Source of the DNA: Levilactobacillus andaensis
Lineage (GTDB): Bacteria > Bacillota > Bacilli > Lactobacillales > Lactobacillaceae
DNA: 50,348 nucleotides
Assembly: GCF_016861695.1 (NCBI RefSeq)
Contig: NZ_BOLP01000021.1
Coordinates: forward strand, 1-50,348
Direction of reading: 5' to 3'
Part shown: positions 32,401 through 40,542 of the stretch, piece by piece
How the letters are laid out: every line of letters starts with the position of its first letter
Numbering within the stretch: the stretch's first letter is position 1
Notes under the pieces: model-generated
Database searches by the model: none
Seen by the model: only the letters and a program-made list of their open reading frames with translations
Told to the model about the DNA's origin: nothing
Program-made: the position numbers and the translations under genes

Positions 32401-35319
32401 AAGCAGCGTAAGGGGATCATTTCTCAAGCCGAGAAGCAACATGACCAGTCAATTGGTAAGGCTCATGACCAGTACAAGAGTACCGTCAAATGGGCTGAGA
32501 AGCAGCGTAAGGACGTTGTAGCTGCTGCTAAGAAAGAAGCTGGCGAAGCCGCTGATGCATTTAGCACGGCGGCTGCTAATGTTGCAAAGAGTGTTCCAGC
32601 TTTGCTTGAACAGAATGCCGGGCTGTTTGGTGGTCATTACCAAAAGCCCAAGTCGAACAAGAAAGCACTCAAGGACTACTATAACCTGAATGACTTACCC
32701 AAGGCATTGCCGGCTGCCGGCGCCAAGGGAACCAAAGGGAGCAGTGGTAAAAGTAGCACTAAACGTCCAGCCCCTAAGGCTAAGAAAAATGGATTTGGAC
32801 TTGCTTCAGCGTTTGCTTCCGGTTCAGTTGACCGCTATCCACATGGGCTTCCTAAGTCGATGTGGGCAACAGTCAACGATGGCGGGGCCAAGGAACTGAT
32901 TATTCCGCCTGCAGGCCGTGCCTTTATCACTAAGCGAATGAATCAAAAGGTTTGGCTGCGTAAAGGAACTCACGTACTAAACGGCCGTGATACCAAACGT
33001 GCTACTGGTGGTGTTCATTTAGCAACGGGGACGATTAATCTATCACCGGCACCAGGAATCAACGGTAAGAAGGTCAAAACTGGAATTGAAGGAACTAAGA
33101 AAAAGTACGACAAAGAGCTGAAAGGTTCTGGCCGTGCCGTTTCGTCGTTCAAAAAATCCAGCAAGTCAGACTTTGGAAAAATCAAGTCTGACACTGTCTC
33201 TAAGGTATCTTCAACTTCGAGCAAGGTATCTAAGTCGTACCGCAAGCTCCAGGATAAGTTAGGAGATACCACCGGCTCAATTAGTAAGTCATGGCGCCAC
33301 GATTGGCGTAGCATGGTTGACTATTTTGGTGATATTTTTGGTAAGTTAAAGCCGTACGCTCACAAAGGGATGGCTGGGGCCATTTCATCATTGAACGGTG
33401 GATTTTCTGGTATCAACTCCGCTCTGGCTCAGTTTGGTGGCAACAAGTCGGTGCTAAAGCCAATCCACTATGCTAAGGGTTCTAATGGCCCCATCGCAAG
33501 TGATCGGATGGCAGTGCTGAATGATGCCCCATCAGGACCACGACAAGAGCTGGTTGTTCGCCACGACCGTTTGCTAAAGCCACAAGGACACGATGTCCTC
33601 ACGCCTTTACGAAGAGGCGATGAGATTCTCAATGGTTCACAAGTTGAGCAGATAAAGCCATACCTGCCACACTTCGCTAAGGGTACCGGTGTCTCTAAGT
33701 CCAAGCTGCGTAAGCTGGCCAAGGCTAACGCCGCAAAGCCAACACGCGCGTACAACAACGAATTTACGACCAATGTTAAGCTTGGCGGGAACCCGTTGCA
33801 AAAAGGTATTGGGGACTCCGGAAAGTCAGCAGCTAAATCAGTTGGGCCAAAGTGGTCCGATGCGATGTGGTCAGTAATCACTGATGCCATGAGTGGTGGT
33901 AGTGCTGCTGGTGGGAACTGGCTGCATAATCCTGGCATGACCAAGAGTAATGGTTTTGGTGCAAAACGTTCTTTTGGTTCTCATGATGGTGTTGACTTCA
34001 CGGGGCCAAAGGGTTCAGCAATCAAGGCCGTTCATGGTGGGATTGTCACCCGGGCCGGTAAGCCAGTCTGGGACTTCAAGGATTTAGGTTATGTTGTCAC
34101 GGTCAAATCCGATGATGGCTGGCAAGAAATCTACCAAGAATTTGGTGATGCCAGTCACATCAAAGCACACGTTGGTCAAGTCATCAAGACTGGTGATACC
34201 GTTGCAACTCAAGGTGGAATTATCGGTTCCAGTACTGGTCCCCACGTGCACATTGGTGTGTCCCATGGTTCCCTATGGAATCACGGTGGTACCAGCACAA
34301 GAGGTTGGTACGATGTCACTAAAATGCATGGCAGTTATAGCGGTAGCCCTAAGAAGAAAAAAGCTGGTTCCGCATTAGAAAAGTTGGCTAAACGTCAGCT
34401 TGGTAAGACAGCACTGAACTGGATTAAGAAGAATTTGCAGGATCCAGACGCAAACGTTGATAGCCTGTCAGGGAGCATGGCTCATCGTGCTAAGACTTTG
34501 GCTGCAGCCATCAAGGACATGTACGGTTCTGCCACTAATGCCGGGATTGCTGCTGTTTTAGGCAACTGGGAGTTTGAATCCGGCTTAAATCCAGGTGCCG
34601 TTAACTCCGGTGGCGGTGCATCCGGGCTAGGACAATGGCTAGGCGGCCGTAAGTCTAGCCTGATTGCCTATGCCAAGAGAAAGGGTAAGAGCTGGAAGAA
34701 TGCCGGGGTTCAACTTGGCTTCGCTTTAAACGGTGACGGTTCTGATAGTTCAGTTCTTAAGAGTGTCTTGCGTGGTCATGAATCTGTTGCTTCACTGGCT
34801 AACAAGTTTTCGAGTCAGTGGGAACGAGGGGGCTATAACGCGCAACATGTCGAGGGTGCTCGGAAGATTGAAGCCACGTTGCATAACAACGGTGGCTGGT
34901 CTAAGAGAGGCAAACTCAATATCTTTGGCGAAAAGGACTCTGAGGTTGCTATCAATCCCAAGAAGCCTAGTGCCGATGGACTTATCGGTAGTGCCATTAA
35001 GGAGCGGTCTAAGGTTGACAGTAAAGGTCTAGCGGGTCAGATGAACCGTGTTATGACTGCTAAAGCACAGAGAGTAGATAACCAATCGCTCTTTAAACAG
35101 GCAGTTTCATCCATGCGTCAGCTGATAACTACTGGTAATCGTGCAGCTAAACCGGCTACTCCCCAAATAGTGATTAGTCCAACGATTAACTTCACTGGTC
35201 CAGTCACTAAAGAGGGGGCCGATGCCGTCTCAGACCAGCTTGTTAAAAAGATGCGTCAAATCGCTCTTGAAGTCATCAACAAGCAACAGCAGAAGACACT
35301 CAATGAGTTTGATTTTTAA
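29461..35319 (+). CDS. Tape measure protein with M23 peptidase and tail lysozyme domains
   Basis: 1952 residues, which sets the tail length. The N-terminal half is helical, with repeated Lys/Ala/Ser patterns and a Gly-rich hydrophobic stretch around 690-735 (GGAAGAAGGGFLGSKAG). Residues about 1490-1615 are an M23 endopeptidase with H1508-x3-D1512 and H1595-V-H1597. About 1670-1810 is a phage tail lysozyme domain with NWEFESGLNPGAVNSGG (catalytic Glu among E1704/E1706) and GLGQWLGGR. Together they open the cell wall during injection. ATG overlaps the chaperone stop. Confidence 0.95.
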   Translation: MASKMIRHGTIGFSVSGDLTKLERANKLMDRFPKQADRVKRAMSGMIPQRAFNEAANGFDKIYKSSNRARESIDNAKDGQKLYGYQARRTAKEVAKSWDGVTRSQDKSRVATNKLGAALSRTHEQVGSSATRMGEKSDRALAKTRSSATRTRGSFDRLYTSGSRLTNMASMVAMALLPVGAAFKHAADQATELQNKYTTIRNLLNTGGESLGASKAETKAMQKENNGFALQYGVDPSDMASGGEELIRRGYSGKQELASHKSFLQAARASGDDYKSVVNYGASALEKFGYKTKAGDSIKKMRKYTDKVLNQMSYAADLTATDFTGIGNALNMAGGTSHSTGQSLASTVSALGVLSNNGLDGTLSGTGLRKVLNSFASPYTSLKSRQGQAIKEYGIDTNKFYGKDHNLKSLPSLLDYLNKKTSNLSDSQKLKFQNKFFGATGQEAGNFLMANTGQIRNLTKQVNHAQGQKGGGYIANLSRKNMKSWQNQINRTKQYLNVMGQGFAKDVLPGFTKALKYGNGILNYLIKMPDPVKKAAGYTVAIATSLAAAAASVKLMGKFGGLLFGKGSGSKARGVASVAETAVDDLALTGGRGAKTRTGRLAATRSSSRLGRLSSKLGGLTMLGGGTKTAEVGEREALRLANRGTAAKVLGGVKAVGSKIPWLDVALAGTSLIGINKKNAGSKIGNAGGTLAGMEGGAALGSLLGPVGTLIGGAAGAAGGGFLGSKAGRSIQHAVTHQSKRNSMYVAGVGDVYGTQPAISMKPKPKKTGVVLGSKKWDEKNLSSKNLKYIQQATKLEQQGNVEWANSAGKTTKKLRGTYDSLYSLAKKRADGQLSNDQKGYSYLKKAGLLNVSAADSAYSHEKNSIQKRVGSLRSGLNQILNNDKMSGSKRAKAIDKVNRQILSLTDNGSLKQKAIMSKMMHSNTHLTTEGYAKILTASRKNEKKTVASAQKTYTAEVKSADKRLSKAKNLARTLPGLSEKQRKGIISQAEKQHDQSIGKAHDQYKSTVKWAEKQRKDVVAAAKKEAGEAADAFSTAAANVAKSVPALLEQNAGLFGGHYQKPKSNKKALKDYYNLNDLPKALPAAGAKGTKGSSGKSSTKRPAPKAKKNGFGLASAFASGSVDRYPHGLPKSMWATVNDGGAKELIIPPAGRAFITKRMNQKVWLRKGTHVLNGRDTKRATGGVHLATGTINLSPAPGINGKKVKTGIEGTKKKYDKELKGSGRAVSSFKKSSKSDFGKIKSDTVSKVSSTSSKVSKSYRKLQDKLGDTTGSISKSWRHDWRSMVDYFGDIFGKLKPYAHKGMAGAISSLNGGFSGINSALAQFGGNKSVLKPIHYAKGSNGPIASDRMAVLNDAPSGPRQELVVRHDRLLKPQGHDVLTPLRRGDEILNGSQVEQIKPYLPHFAKGTGVSKSKLRKLAKANAAKPTRAYNNEFTTNVKLGGNPLQKGIGDSGKSAAKSVGPKWSDAMWSVITDAMSGGSAAGGNWLHNPGMTKSNGFGAKRSFGSHDGVDFTGPKGSAIKAVHGGIVTRAGKPVWDFKDLGYVVTVKSDDGWQEIYQEFGDASHIKAHVGQVIKTGDTVATQGGIIGSSTGPHVHIGVSHGSLWNHGGTSTRGWYDVTKMHGSYSGSPKKKKAGSALEKLAKRQLGKTALNWIKKNLQDPDANVDSLSGSMAHRAKTLAAAIKDMYGSATNAGIAAVLGNWEFESGLNPGAVNSGGGASGLGQWLGGRKSSLIAYAKRKGKSWKNAGVQLGFALNGDGSDSSVLKSVLRGHESVASLANKFSSQWERGGYNAQHVEGARKIEATLHNNGGWSKRGKLNIFGEKDSEVAINPKKPSADGLIGSAIKERSKVDSKGLAGQMNRVMTAKAQRVDNQSLFKQAVSSMRQLITTGNRAAKPATPQIVISPTINFTGPVTKEGADAVSDQLVKKMRQIALEVINKQQQKTLNEFDF

Positions 35320-35344
35320 AAGAGGGACGAGAGCCCTCTTTTTT
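35318..35344 (+). terminator. Intrinsic terminator after the tape measure gene
   Basis: AAAAGAGGG/CCCTCTTTT, 9-bp perfect stem with a 7-nt loop, running into further T. It overlaps the tape measure stop and may lower transcription of the baseplate genes unless antiterminated. Confidence 0.85.
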
Positions 35345-35386
35345 CATACATAAAATTTTAAATCTTAATATTTGGAGGTGACAATT

Positions 35387-36292
35387 TTGGCAAAATACAC
35401 CACGCTTACGGCGGTCAAGAAGAAGTATAAAAATGATTACACCAAAGCAAACGATGCGTTCAAGAGCGCAAAGAAGAAATATGACAAGGTCAAAAACAAG
35501 AACACCAAACATGCTAAAAAATTGAAGAAGTCGATGAATAAAAAGAAATCAAATATGGAGAAAACTAAGTCCAATCTCTCCCGATATAAAAAGAGTCGTG
35601 AAGCTTCTGATATTTATCGGGCTAAAATTTTAGCAAAAATGAAGACCAGTAAATATTGGGGAAAACGCGGCTACATCATGCCTAAATACCCTTGGACAGA
35701 CACATCTTACTGTTTCATCTATATCAATGACGAGGCCCCAAACTACGCTAACACCCCAGCTACTAACTCGCTGGAAAAGGGACACACTACCTATGCAGGA
35801 TCTTCCAAGCAGCCAACTTCCATTTCTTTACAGGGAAGTTTGGGGGGTGATGGGGCAAATTCCCACATGTCAGGCTTGAAAACACAAATGAAACGCTTGG
35901 CTCGATGGTCTGATAATTCGACGCAACTTACTTGGCATGGAGAAACAACGATGTCTTCAATGACTATCACTGCTTTTACGCCTGATTTCAGCCACGAAGT
36001 TGGAACCGGTGGTGAAAATATTATTGGGGTTACGTTGACGATGCAAGAGGCTGAGTACGCCGACAGTGATGTTAAGCAGAAGTCTACTAAAGGTACTGAC
36101 ACTGGGAAGAAAAATCCGACCAAGCCAAAGAATCCAGCTTCGTCTAAAAAGAAAAAACGGTACATCGTCGCAAAGGCAGGCTACACATACTGGTACGTGC
36201 ACCAAAAGACCGGTGAGTCGCTTGCCACGATTGAAAAGAAAAACAAATATACAGCCGGTAAAATTCCGATTGGCGCAAAAATTTACTACTAG
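35387..36292 (+). CDS. LysM-domain tail/baseplate protein
   Basis: 301 residues, TTG start after GGAGGTGA. A very Lys-rich helical N-terminus (residues 1-70, about one third Lys), a beta-rich centre including QPTSISLQGSLGGDG, a Lys/Pro linker, and a C-terminal LysM-like domain (about 258-301: YIVAKAGYTYWYVHQKTGES, IPIGAKIYY). In contractile tails the LysM protein (P2 gpX or PBSX XkdP type) links tube and hub. It follows the tape measure as expected. Confidence 0.82.
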   Translation: MAKYTTLTAVKKKYKNDYTKANDAFKSAKKKYDKVKNKNTKHAKKLKKSMNKKKSNMEKTKSNLSRYKKSREASDIYRAKILAKMKTSKYWGKRGYIMPKYPWTDTSYCFIYINDEAPNYANTPATNSLEKGHTTYAGSSKQPTSISLQGSLGGDGANSHMSGLKTQMKRLARWSDNSTQLTWHGETTMSSMTITAFTPDFSHEVGTGGENIIGVTLTMQEAEYADSDVKQKSTKGTDTGKKNPTKPKNPASSKKKKRYIVAKAGYTYWYVHQKTGESLATIEKKNKYTAGKIPIGAKIYY

Positions 36293-36306
36293 TGAGGTGA
36301 GAGAGT

Positions 36307-36768
36307 ATGGCAGAGGAAACTAGAATTGATGTCGATATGTCGAACCTACCGCAGCGTTTTAACATGGTTATCGGTGGAATCAACTATAACTTTCGCTTGC
36401 GTCATAATGACTATAACGATGGGCTTTACCTAGATTGCTGGGATGAAGATTTCGTGCCAATCGTGTTGGGTGAAAAGCTAGAGTATGGTGAACCGATTTT
36501 TGGTTCCGTTAATGACCCACGGCTTCCCCTGATCAACTGGATTCCATACTCTGAAGATGGTAGTGAATCAACGGTCACTGGTGGAAACCTTCAAAAAACA
36601 GTCTTTATCTATGCACCAGAGGACGATGAAGACGAGACCGATGAAGCGGCAGACCAATTCGGTGATGATTTGGATGATGATGAGACCGAGGAGAACGTTG
36701 ACGATGATCTAGGCGATGAAGATGATTCGAGTCTCTACGGAACTGATGAAACGGTGGACGGCTTATGA
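36307..36768 (+). CDS. Baseplate plug-like protein (DUF6983-like)
   Basis: 153 residues behind GAGGTGAGAG. N-terminal ~100 residues (DMSNLPQRFNMVIGGINYNF, GLYLDCWDED) resemble phage baseplate plug proteins; the last ~50 residues are almost all Asp/Glu. The acidic tail may bind the basic hub protein encoded next. Overlaps the next start (ATGA). Confidence 0.72.
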   Translation: MAEETRIDVDMSNLPQRFNMVIGGINYNFRLRHNDYNDGLYLDCWDEDFVPIVLGEKLEYGEPIFGSVNDPRLPLINWIPYSEDGSESTVTGGNLQKTVFIYAPEDDEDETDEAADQFGDDLDDDETEENVDDDLGDEDDSSLYGTDETVDGL

Positions 36769-38024
36769 AATTAGTACATTTTTATCAGAAAATTACAGTC
36801 AAGACTCCAAGTGGTGGCAAGTTTTCAATAATTTCAACTGACAAAGCCCCATATCATCTGCTGATTGAGCACACGAACACCTTTGCATCAAGTGGTACTC
36901 CCGGAACCGTGGAATTTACGCTGCATAATCTTCGTAAGTCCCACGAGAAGTATTTCAAAAAAGGTGCAGAAATCTCTTTTGTTGATGGTTGGACTAACGC
37001 AGACGCCACCGCAAAGATAATTCATAAAGTGATTGAGGGGCCGATTACTACGGTGACCCCGCCTGTCGCTGCGGATGGAGATGTTGCGTTGCAATTTTCG
37101 CTTACTGCCAACAAGGAGTATGACAGTGCAAAGGCAATTAAGGTCAAGAAGTCTAAGCGGGTGCGGGTTCGTGCCTCTCAAAAGGATTTAGACAAAGCCA
37201 TATCTACTTATAATTCCAAAATAAACAAGCAACGGAGAACATGGATTGATGAACATCCTCGTGCTTCAAAAAAGGAAGTCACTGCCAAGAATAATCATTT
37301 TTCAACGCTTAAGAAAAATTATGCCACCAATGCACGCTCTGCTTATAACAAGAAGCGCAAATCACTGGACAATTCTAAGAAGTATCAAGTCAAGACGACC
37401 TACGAGTATCTATCCTTTAAGGCAGGTACCAAGGGTTCGACGATTATCAAGAAGATTGCAAAGATGGCTGGCATTAAGCTCAAATCAGTAAAGCTTGCGT
37501 ATGACCGTTCTTATCCTAAGGGCTATACGGCTAAGGCCAAGCCGATTAAATGCATTGAGCAGATTGCGGCTGATTGTGAGACTGGAATTATTTATCGATA
37601 TGATGGAATCCATATTGAGAAGCTAGACACAAATCGTAAAATAAACCTTTATATTCAAGACACCACGGGATTGCTCCAACGTCCCGAGTATCAAGCAGAC
37701 GATGGTGGTGATAAATGGCAAGTGACGTTCCTATATCGATCAGTTTCGGTTGGGGACGTTTTTCATCTTAAGTCTCCGGATTCAAGCGGGCCAACTGGCT
37801 GGGTAATCATTCTTAGCGGCAACAGTTCTTATCAGTCAGGAAGTTCGCCAACGACACAAGTTGTTGTGCAGCTTTACTCTAGCTATAAGAAGACCGTCAC
37901 CAAGAAAATTAACGCCAAGAAGAAAGCCGACCGGACCGCCAAATCCAAGCTCGATGCTAAAGAAAAGAAGGCTGCCAAAAACAAGTCCAAGTCCCGCAGA
38001 AAGAAATCAGGTGGTAAAAAATGA
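36765..38024 (+). CDS. Baseplate hub protein
   Basis: 419 residues. Two beta-rich domains with a Lys-rich insertion (about 130-200, SKRVRVRASQKDLDKAIST) and a strongly basic C-terminal 50 residues (KKADRTAKSKLDAKEKKAAK). The ATYEYLSFKAG-like and CIEQIAADCETG segments fit gpD/gp27-like hubs. It starts in the ATGA overlap of the plug gene. It forms the trimeric base under the tube. Confidence 0.75.
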   Translation: MKLVHFYQKITVKTPSGGKFSIISTDKAPYHLLIEHTNTFASSGTPGTVEFTLHNLRKSHEKYFKKGAEISFVDGWTNADATAKIIHKVIEGPITTVTPPVAADGDVALQFSLTANKEYDSAKAIKVKKSKRVRVRASQKDLDKAISTYNSKINKQRRTWIDEHPRASKKEVTAKNNHFSTLKKNYATNARSAYNKKRKSLDNSKKYQVKTTYEYLSFKAGTKGSTIIKKIAKMAGIKLKSVKLAYDRSYPKGYTAKAKPIKCIEQIAADCETGIIYRYDGIHIEKLDTNRKINLYIQDTTGLLQRPEYQADDGGDKWQVTFLYRSVSVGDVFHLKSPDSSGPTGWVIILSGNSSYQSGSSPTTQVVVQLYSSYKKTVTKKINAKKKADRTAKSKLDAKEKKAAKNKSKSRRKKSGGKK

Positions 38025-38416
38025 CGAAGTACAGTAGTGATAGCAATGGTGAGAATTATCAAATTGAGATTTTAAAGCGGCTTTGGAATGGCATCTCAGC
38101 AGGCGTAAACGTTGCGTTTGAAGGCGAAATTACTGCTATCACACCGCCGACCATTAGCGTGCAGCCCAAGGCGCTCACCGCCAAAGGCAACAAGAAGCAA
38201 GCCATAGTTGAGCATGTAATGGTGCTTGTGCCGGCTACCGGTGGGAAGGTAAAACTTAAAGTTGGTGATCGCGTTGCGTGTGGCGTTTTTGACCATGACA
38301 TCAGCCATTATTCCAGTAAAGGATTTTATCGGCAATTGATAAAAACGCCACACCAAGTCAGCAATGCGTTCTTTATAGGTAGAGTTGCAGACCGAGGCGA
38401 TTTCGATGGCGAGTGA
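38021..38416 (+). CDS. Baseplate spike, Gp138 N-terminal-like
   Basis: 131 residues, overlapping the hub gene by 4 nt. VNVAFEGEITAITPPTISVQ and KLKVGDRVACGVFDHDIS form the OB-fold of Gp138/gpV-type spike proteins. No long beta-helix follows, so the puncturing tip is short. Overlaps the gp25-like gene by 11 nt. Confidence 0.75.
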   Translation: MTKYSSDSNGENYQIEILKRLWNGISAGVNVAFEGEITAITPPTISVQPKALTAKGNKKQAIVEHVMVLVPATGGKVKLKVGDRVACGVFDHDISHYSSKGFYRQLIKTPHQVSNAFFIGRVADRGDFDGE

Positions 38417-38780
38417 TCTGGAATTTAACGAGGAGACAGGCGACTTAGAGCTTGACAGTAATGGCAATCCGACCGCAATTACTGGTGTGCAGGAGTTGGC
38501 CCAATCCTTGCGAACCTTGCTAACAACGCCAATTGGCAGCTTCATGGGTCTTGATGATTTCGGCATTGATATGTCTTTTATCATCGGTGGTTTTGATGAG
38601 CAAATGGCGATTGATGCCGCTCATGATGCGATCATGCAGGATAGAAGAGTAACTGTGATTCACAGTATAACCGCGATGCCTGACGAAGATAATGGCGTAG
38701 CGGTTTTTCAGATTTCTCTATCGTCCACCGTGGGCGAAATTAACTTTGGGCAGGAGGTGCCTTTCGATGCCGCTAACTGA
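38406..38780 (+). CDS. Baseplate wedge gp25-like / DUF2634 protein
   Basis: 124 residues from ATG 38406. GVQELAQSLRTLLTTPIGSF is the signature of gpW/gp25-like wedge proteins, followed by LDDFGIDMSFI. It is the lysozyme-like fold that starts sheath assembly. Weak ribosome binding site, so coupled to the spike gene. Confidence 0.85.
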   Translation: MASDLEFNEETGDLELDSNGNPTAITGVQELAQSLRTLLTTPIGSFMGLDDFGIDMSFIIGGFDEQMAIDAAHDAIMQDRRVTVIHSITAMPDEDNGVAVFQISLSSTVGEINFGQEVPFDAAN

Positions 38781-39909
38781 TGCCGGTTGGGTTGAACTGA
38801 CTTTTGATGATGCTCTGGAAAATGAGCAGCAGATGTTTAAACGCTGGCTTGGCCCCGATATTGACCTTTCACCGGAAGGATTTTGGGGAAAGCTGGCCAT
38901 TAAAGAGGCCCATCAAGATGTGACCGAGGACCAAAAGCTTGAAGATGTGTATGACGGTGGCTCCGATTTGCAAGCAAATGGAGTAAATCTCGATCGCAAA
39001 GGTTCAAATTTGGGCCTTCAACGTAATATGTCACAAAGCGCGGTGGCCTACCTGACAGTAACTGGTGAACCAGGGTACTTAATTGCAGCAGACACTGGTT
39101 TTCTTAGCGATGATGGTACTGAATTTGCCAGTGCACGAGATGTCCAGCTTGATAGTGACGGTAACGGTACTGTGGAAGTCCATTCAGATGATCAGGCGGC
39201 GTATGTCAACGTTGATGCCAACACAATCACCGACCAAGCCGAACCCGTTGAGAGTATCTACACGGTAACAAATCCCAAACCAGCGACCGGTGGGGCTGAC
39301 CTCGAAACCGATTATGACTTTCGGCATCGAATCATACCAAACGAATCTGCTCAAGAGGGCCCGACGCGAGATGGTCTTAAAGTTGGCATGCTAAACGTAG
39401 TCGGCGTTACCGATGCCAAGGTAATCGAAAACAAGAGTGATACCGCTGACAAGTATGGTAACCCGCCGCAAACAGTTCACATCTATGTAATGGGCGGTTT
39501 ACCGCAAGATGTAGGACAAAAGATTCTCGATATTGCTGGGGCCGGTGTCACTTTTGTGGGTAAGACCGTGATTGAAGCCACAGATGATAGTGGAAACCAG
39601 CAGGAGGTTCGCTTTGATCAAGAAGAATTGGTTGATGTCAAAGTCAGCTTGTCGATTCAATCAAGCGGCGCTCCTGATGAGGACGCTATCCGCCAATCTG
39701 TTTTGGACTACTTTACGAACCTTACGATGGGTGATTCGGTTATTTTGAACCAGCTTTACAGCTATCTGTATCAGATCAACGGTGTGGATTACGTTGAGTC
39801 CATCATTGCTGGCACTGGCGATACACTGGCAGCCGATAATATCGCGGTGAACGATTATCAGTTGGCCCATACGACAGATGATTTAATCGAGGTGACGGTT
39901 CATGCGTAA
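38767..39909 (+). CDS. Baseplate J-like protein
   Basis: 380 residues, GGAGG 9 nt before ATG 38767. GSNLGLQRNMSQSAVAYLTV, then ETDYDFRHRI and a C-terminal repeat domain match P2 gpJ-like wedge proteins. It lies between gp25-like and tail protein I-like genes, the standard order in contractile tails. Confidence 0.9.
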   Translation: MPLTDAGWVELTFDDALENEQQMFKRWLGPDIDLSPEGFWGKLAIKEAHQDVTEDQKLEDVYDGGSDLQANGVNLDRKGSNLGLQRNMSQSAVAYLTVTGEPGYLIAADTGFLSDDGTEFASARDVQLDSDGNGTVEVHSDDQAAYVNVDANTITDQAEPVESIYTVTNPKPATGGADLETDYDFRHRIIPNESAQEGPTRDGLKVGMLNVVGVTDAKVIENKSDTADKYGNPPQTVHIYVMGGLPQDVGQKILDIAGAGVTFVGKTVIEATDDSGNQQEVRFDQEELVDVKVSLSIQSSGAPDEDAIRQSVLDYFTNLTMGDSVILNQLYSYLYQINGVDYVESIIAGTGDTLAADNIAVNDYQLAHTTDDLIEVTVHA

Positions 39910-40525
39910 GCTTGAAGATACTTTAGATGATGGCATCACCTTTGACGAGTACCATCGTGACCAACTGGCCCAGTACACCGGATTTGAGCCCAAATATAAA
40001 GGAACCAACTTTGATAAATTTATCAGCTACATTGATGACGTGCATTTTTCACGGATGGGGCGCATGGAAGAAGTGGCTAAAGCTCGCGAAATAGCTTATG
40101 CCCATGGTCTAGAACTAGATGATATCGGCGATGTGCTAGGGGTTACCCGCGATGGCTACGATGATGATGTGTACCGGTTCTTGCTATACAGCCACAACTT
40201 GGCTCGGAACTCTAAGGGCACGCATAACGATTTGCTACGAATTGCGGCCCGTATGATCGGTTGTGATCCCACGGATATCGTTTTGAAACCAGACCGACAC
40301 TATGACAGCACCGGTCAATTAGTCGGAAAACCGCGAACCCTAAACATCGTGGATATCGCCTATAGCAAAGTCAAAAACCTGTTTCTATTGGACCGTTTGG
40401 CAAGTGAGTTGGAGCGGTCGGCTGCGGCCGGGACCAAGATTAACTTTGTCAACTTGTCAGTGCCTATCGAATCAAGCATTTTCGTTGGTACTGATGTTCA
40501 AGTTATGGAAGAAATTAATATCTAG
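39902..40525 (+). CDS. Baseplate wedge protein (gpI / DUF2612-like)
   Basis: 207 residues, overlapping J by 8 nt. N-terminal TFDEYHRDQLAQYTGFEPKY and ARNSKGTHNDLLRIAARMIG fit the gpI/DUF2612-like wedge component that connects J to the fibres. The C-terminal part is beta-rich and probably receives the fibre. Confidence 0.75.
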   Translation: MRKLEDTLDDGITFDEYHRDQLAQYTGFEPKYKGTNFDKFISYIDDVHFSRMGRMEEVAKAREIAYAHGLELDDIGDVLGVTRDGYDDDVYRFLLYSHNLARNSKGTHNDLLRIAARMIGCDPTDIVLKPDRHYDSTGQLVGKPRTLNIVDIAYSKVKNLFLLDRLASELERSAAAGTKINFVNLSVPIESSIFVGTDVQVMEEINI

Positions 40526-40542
40526 AAAGGAGACGATTACTA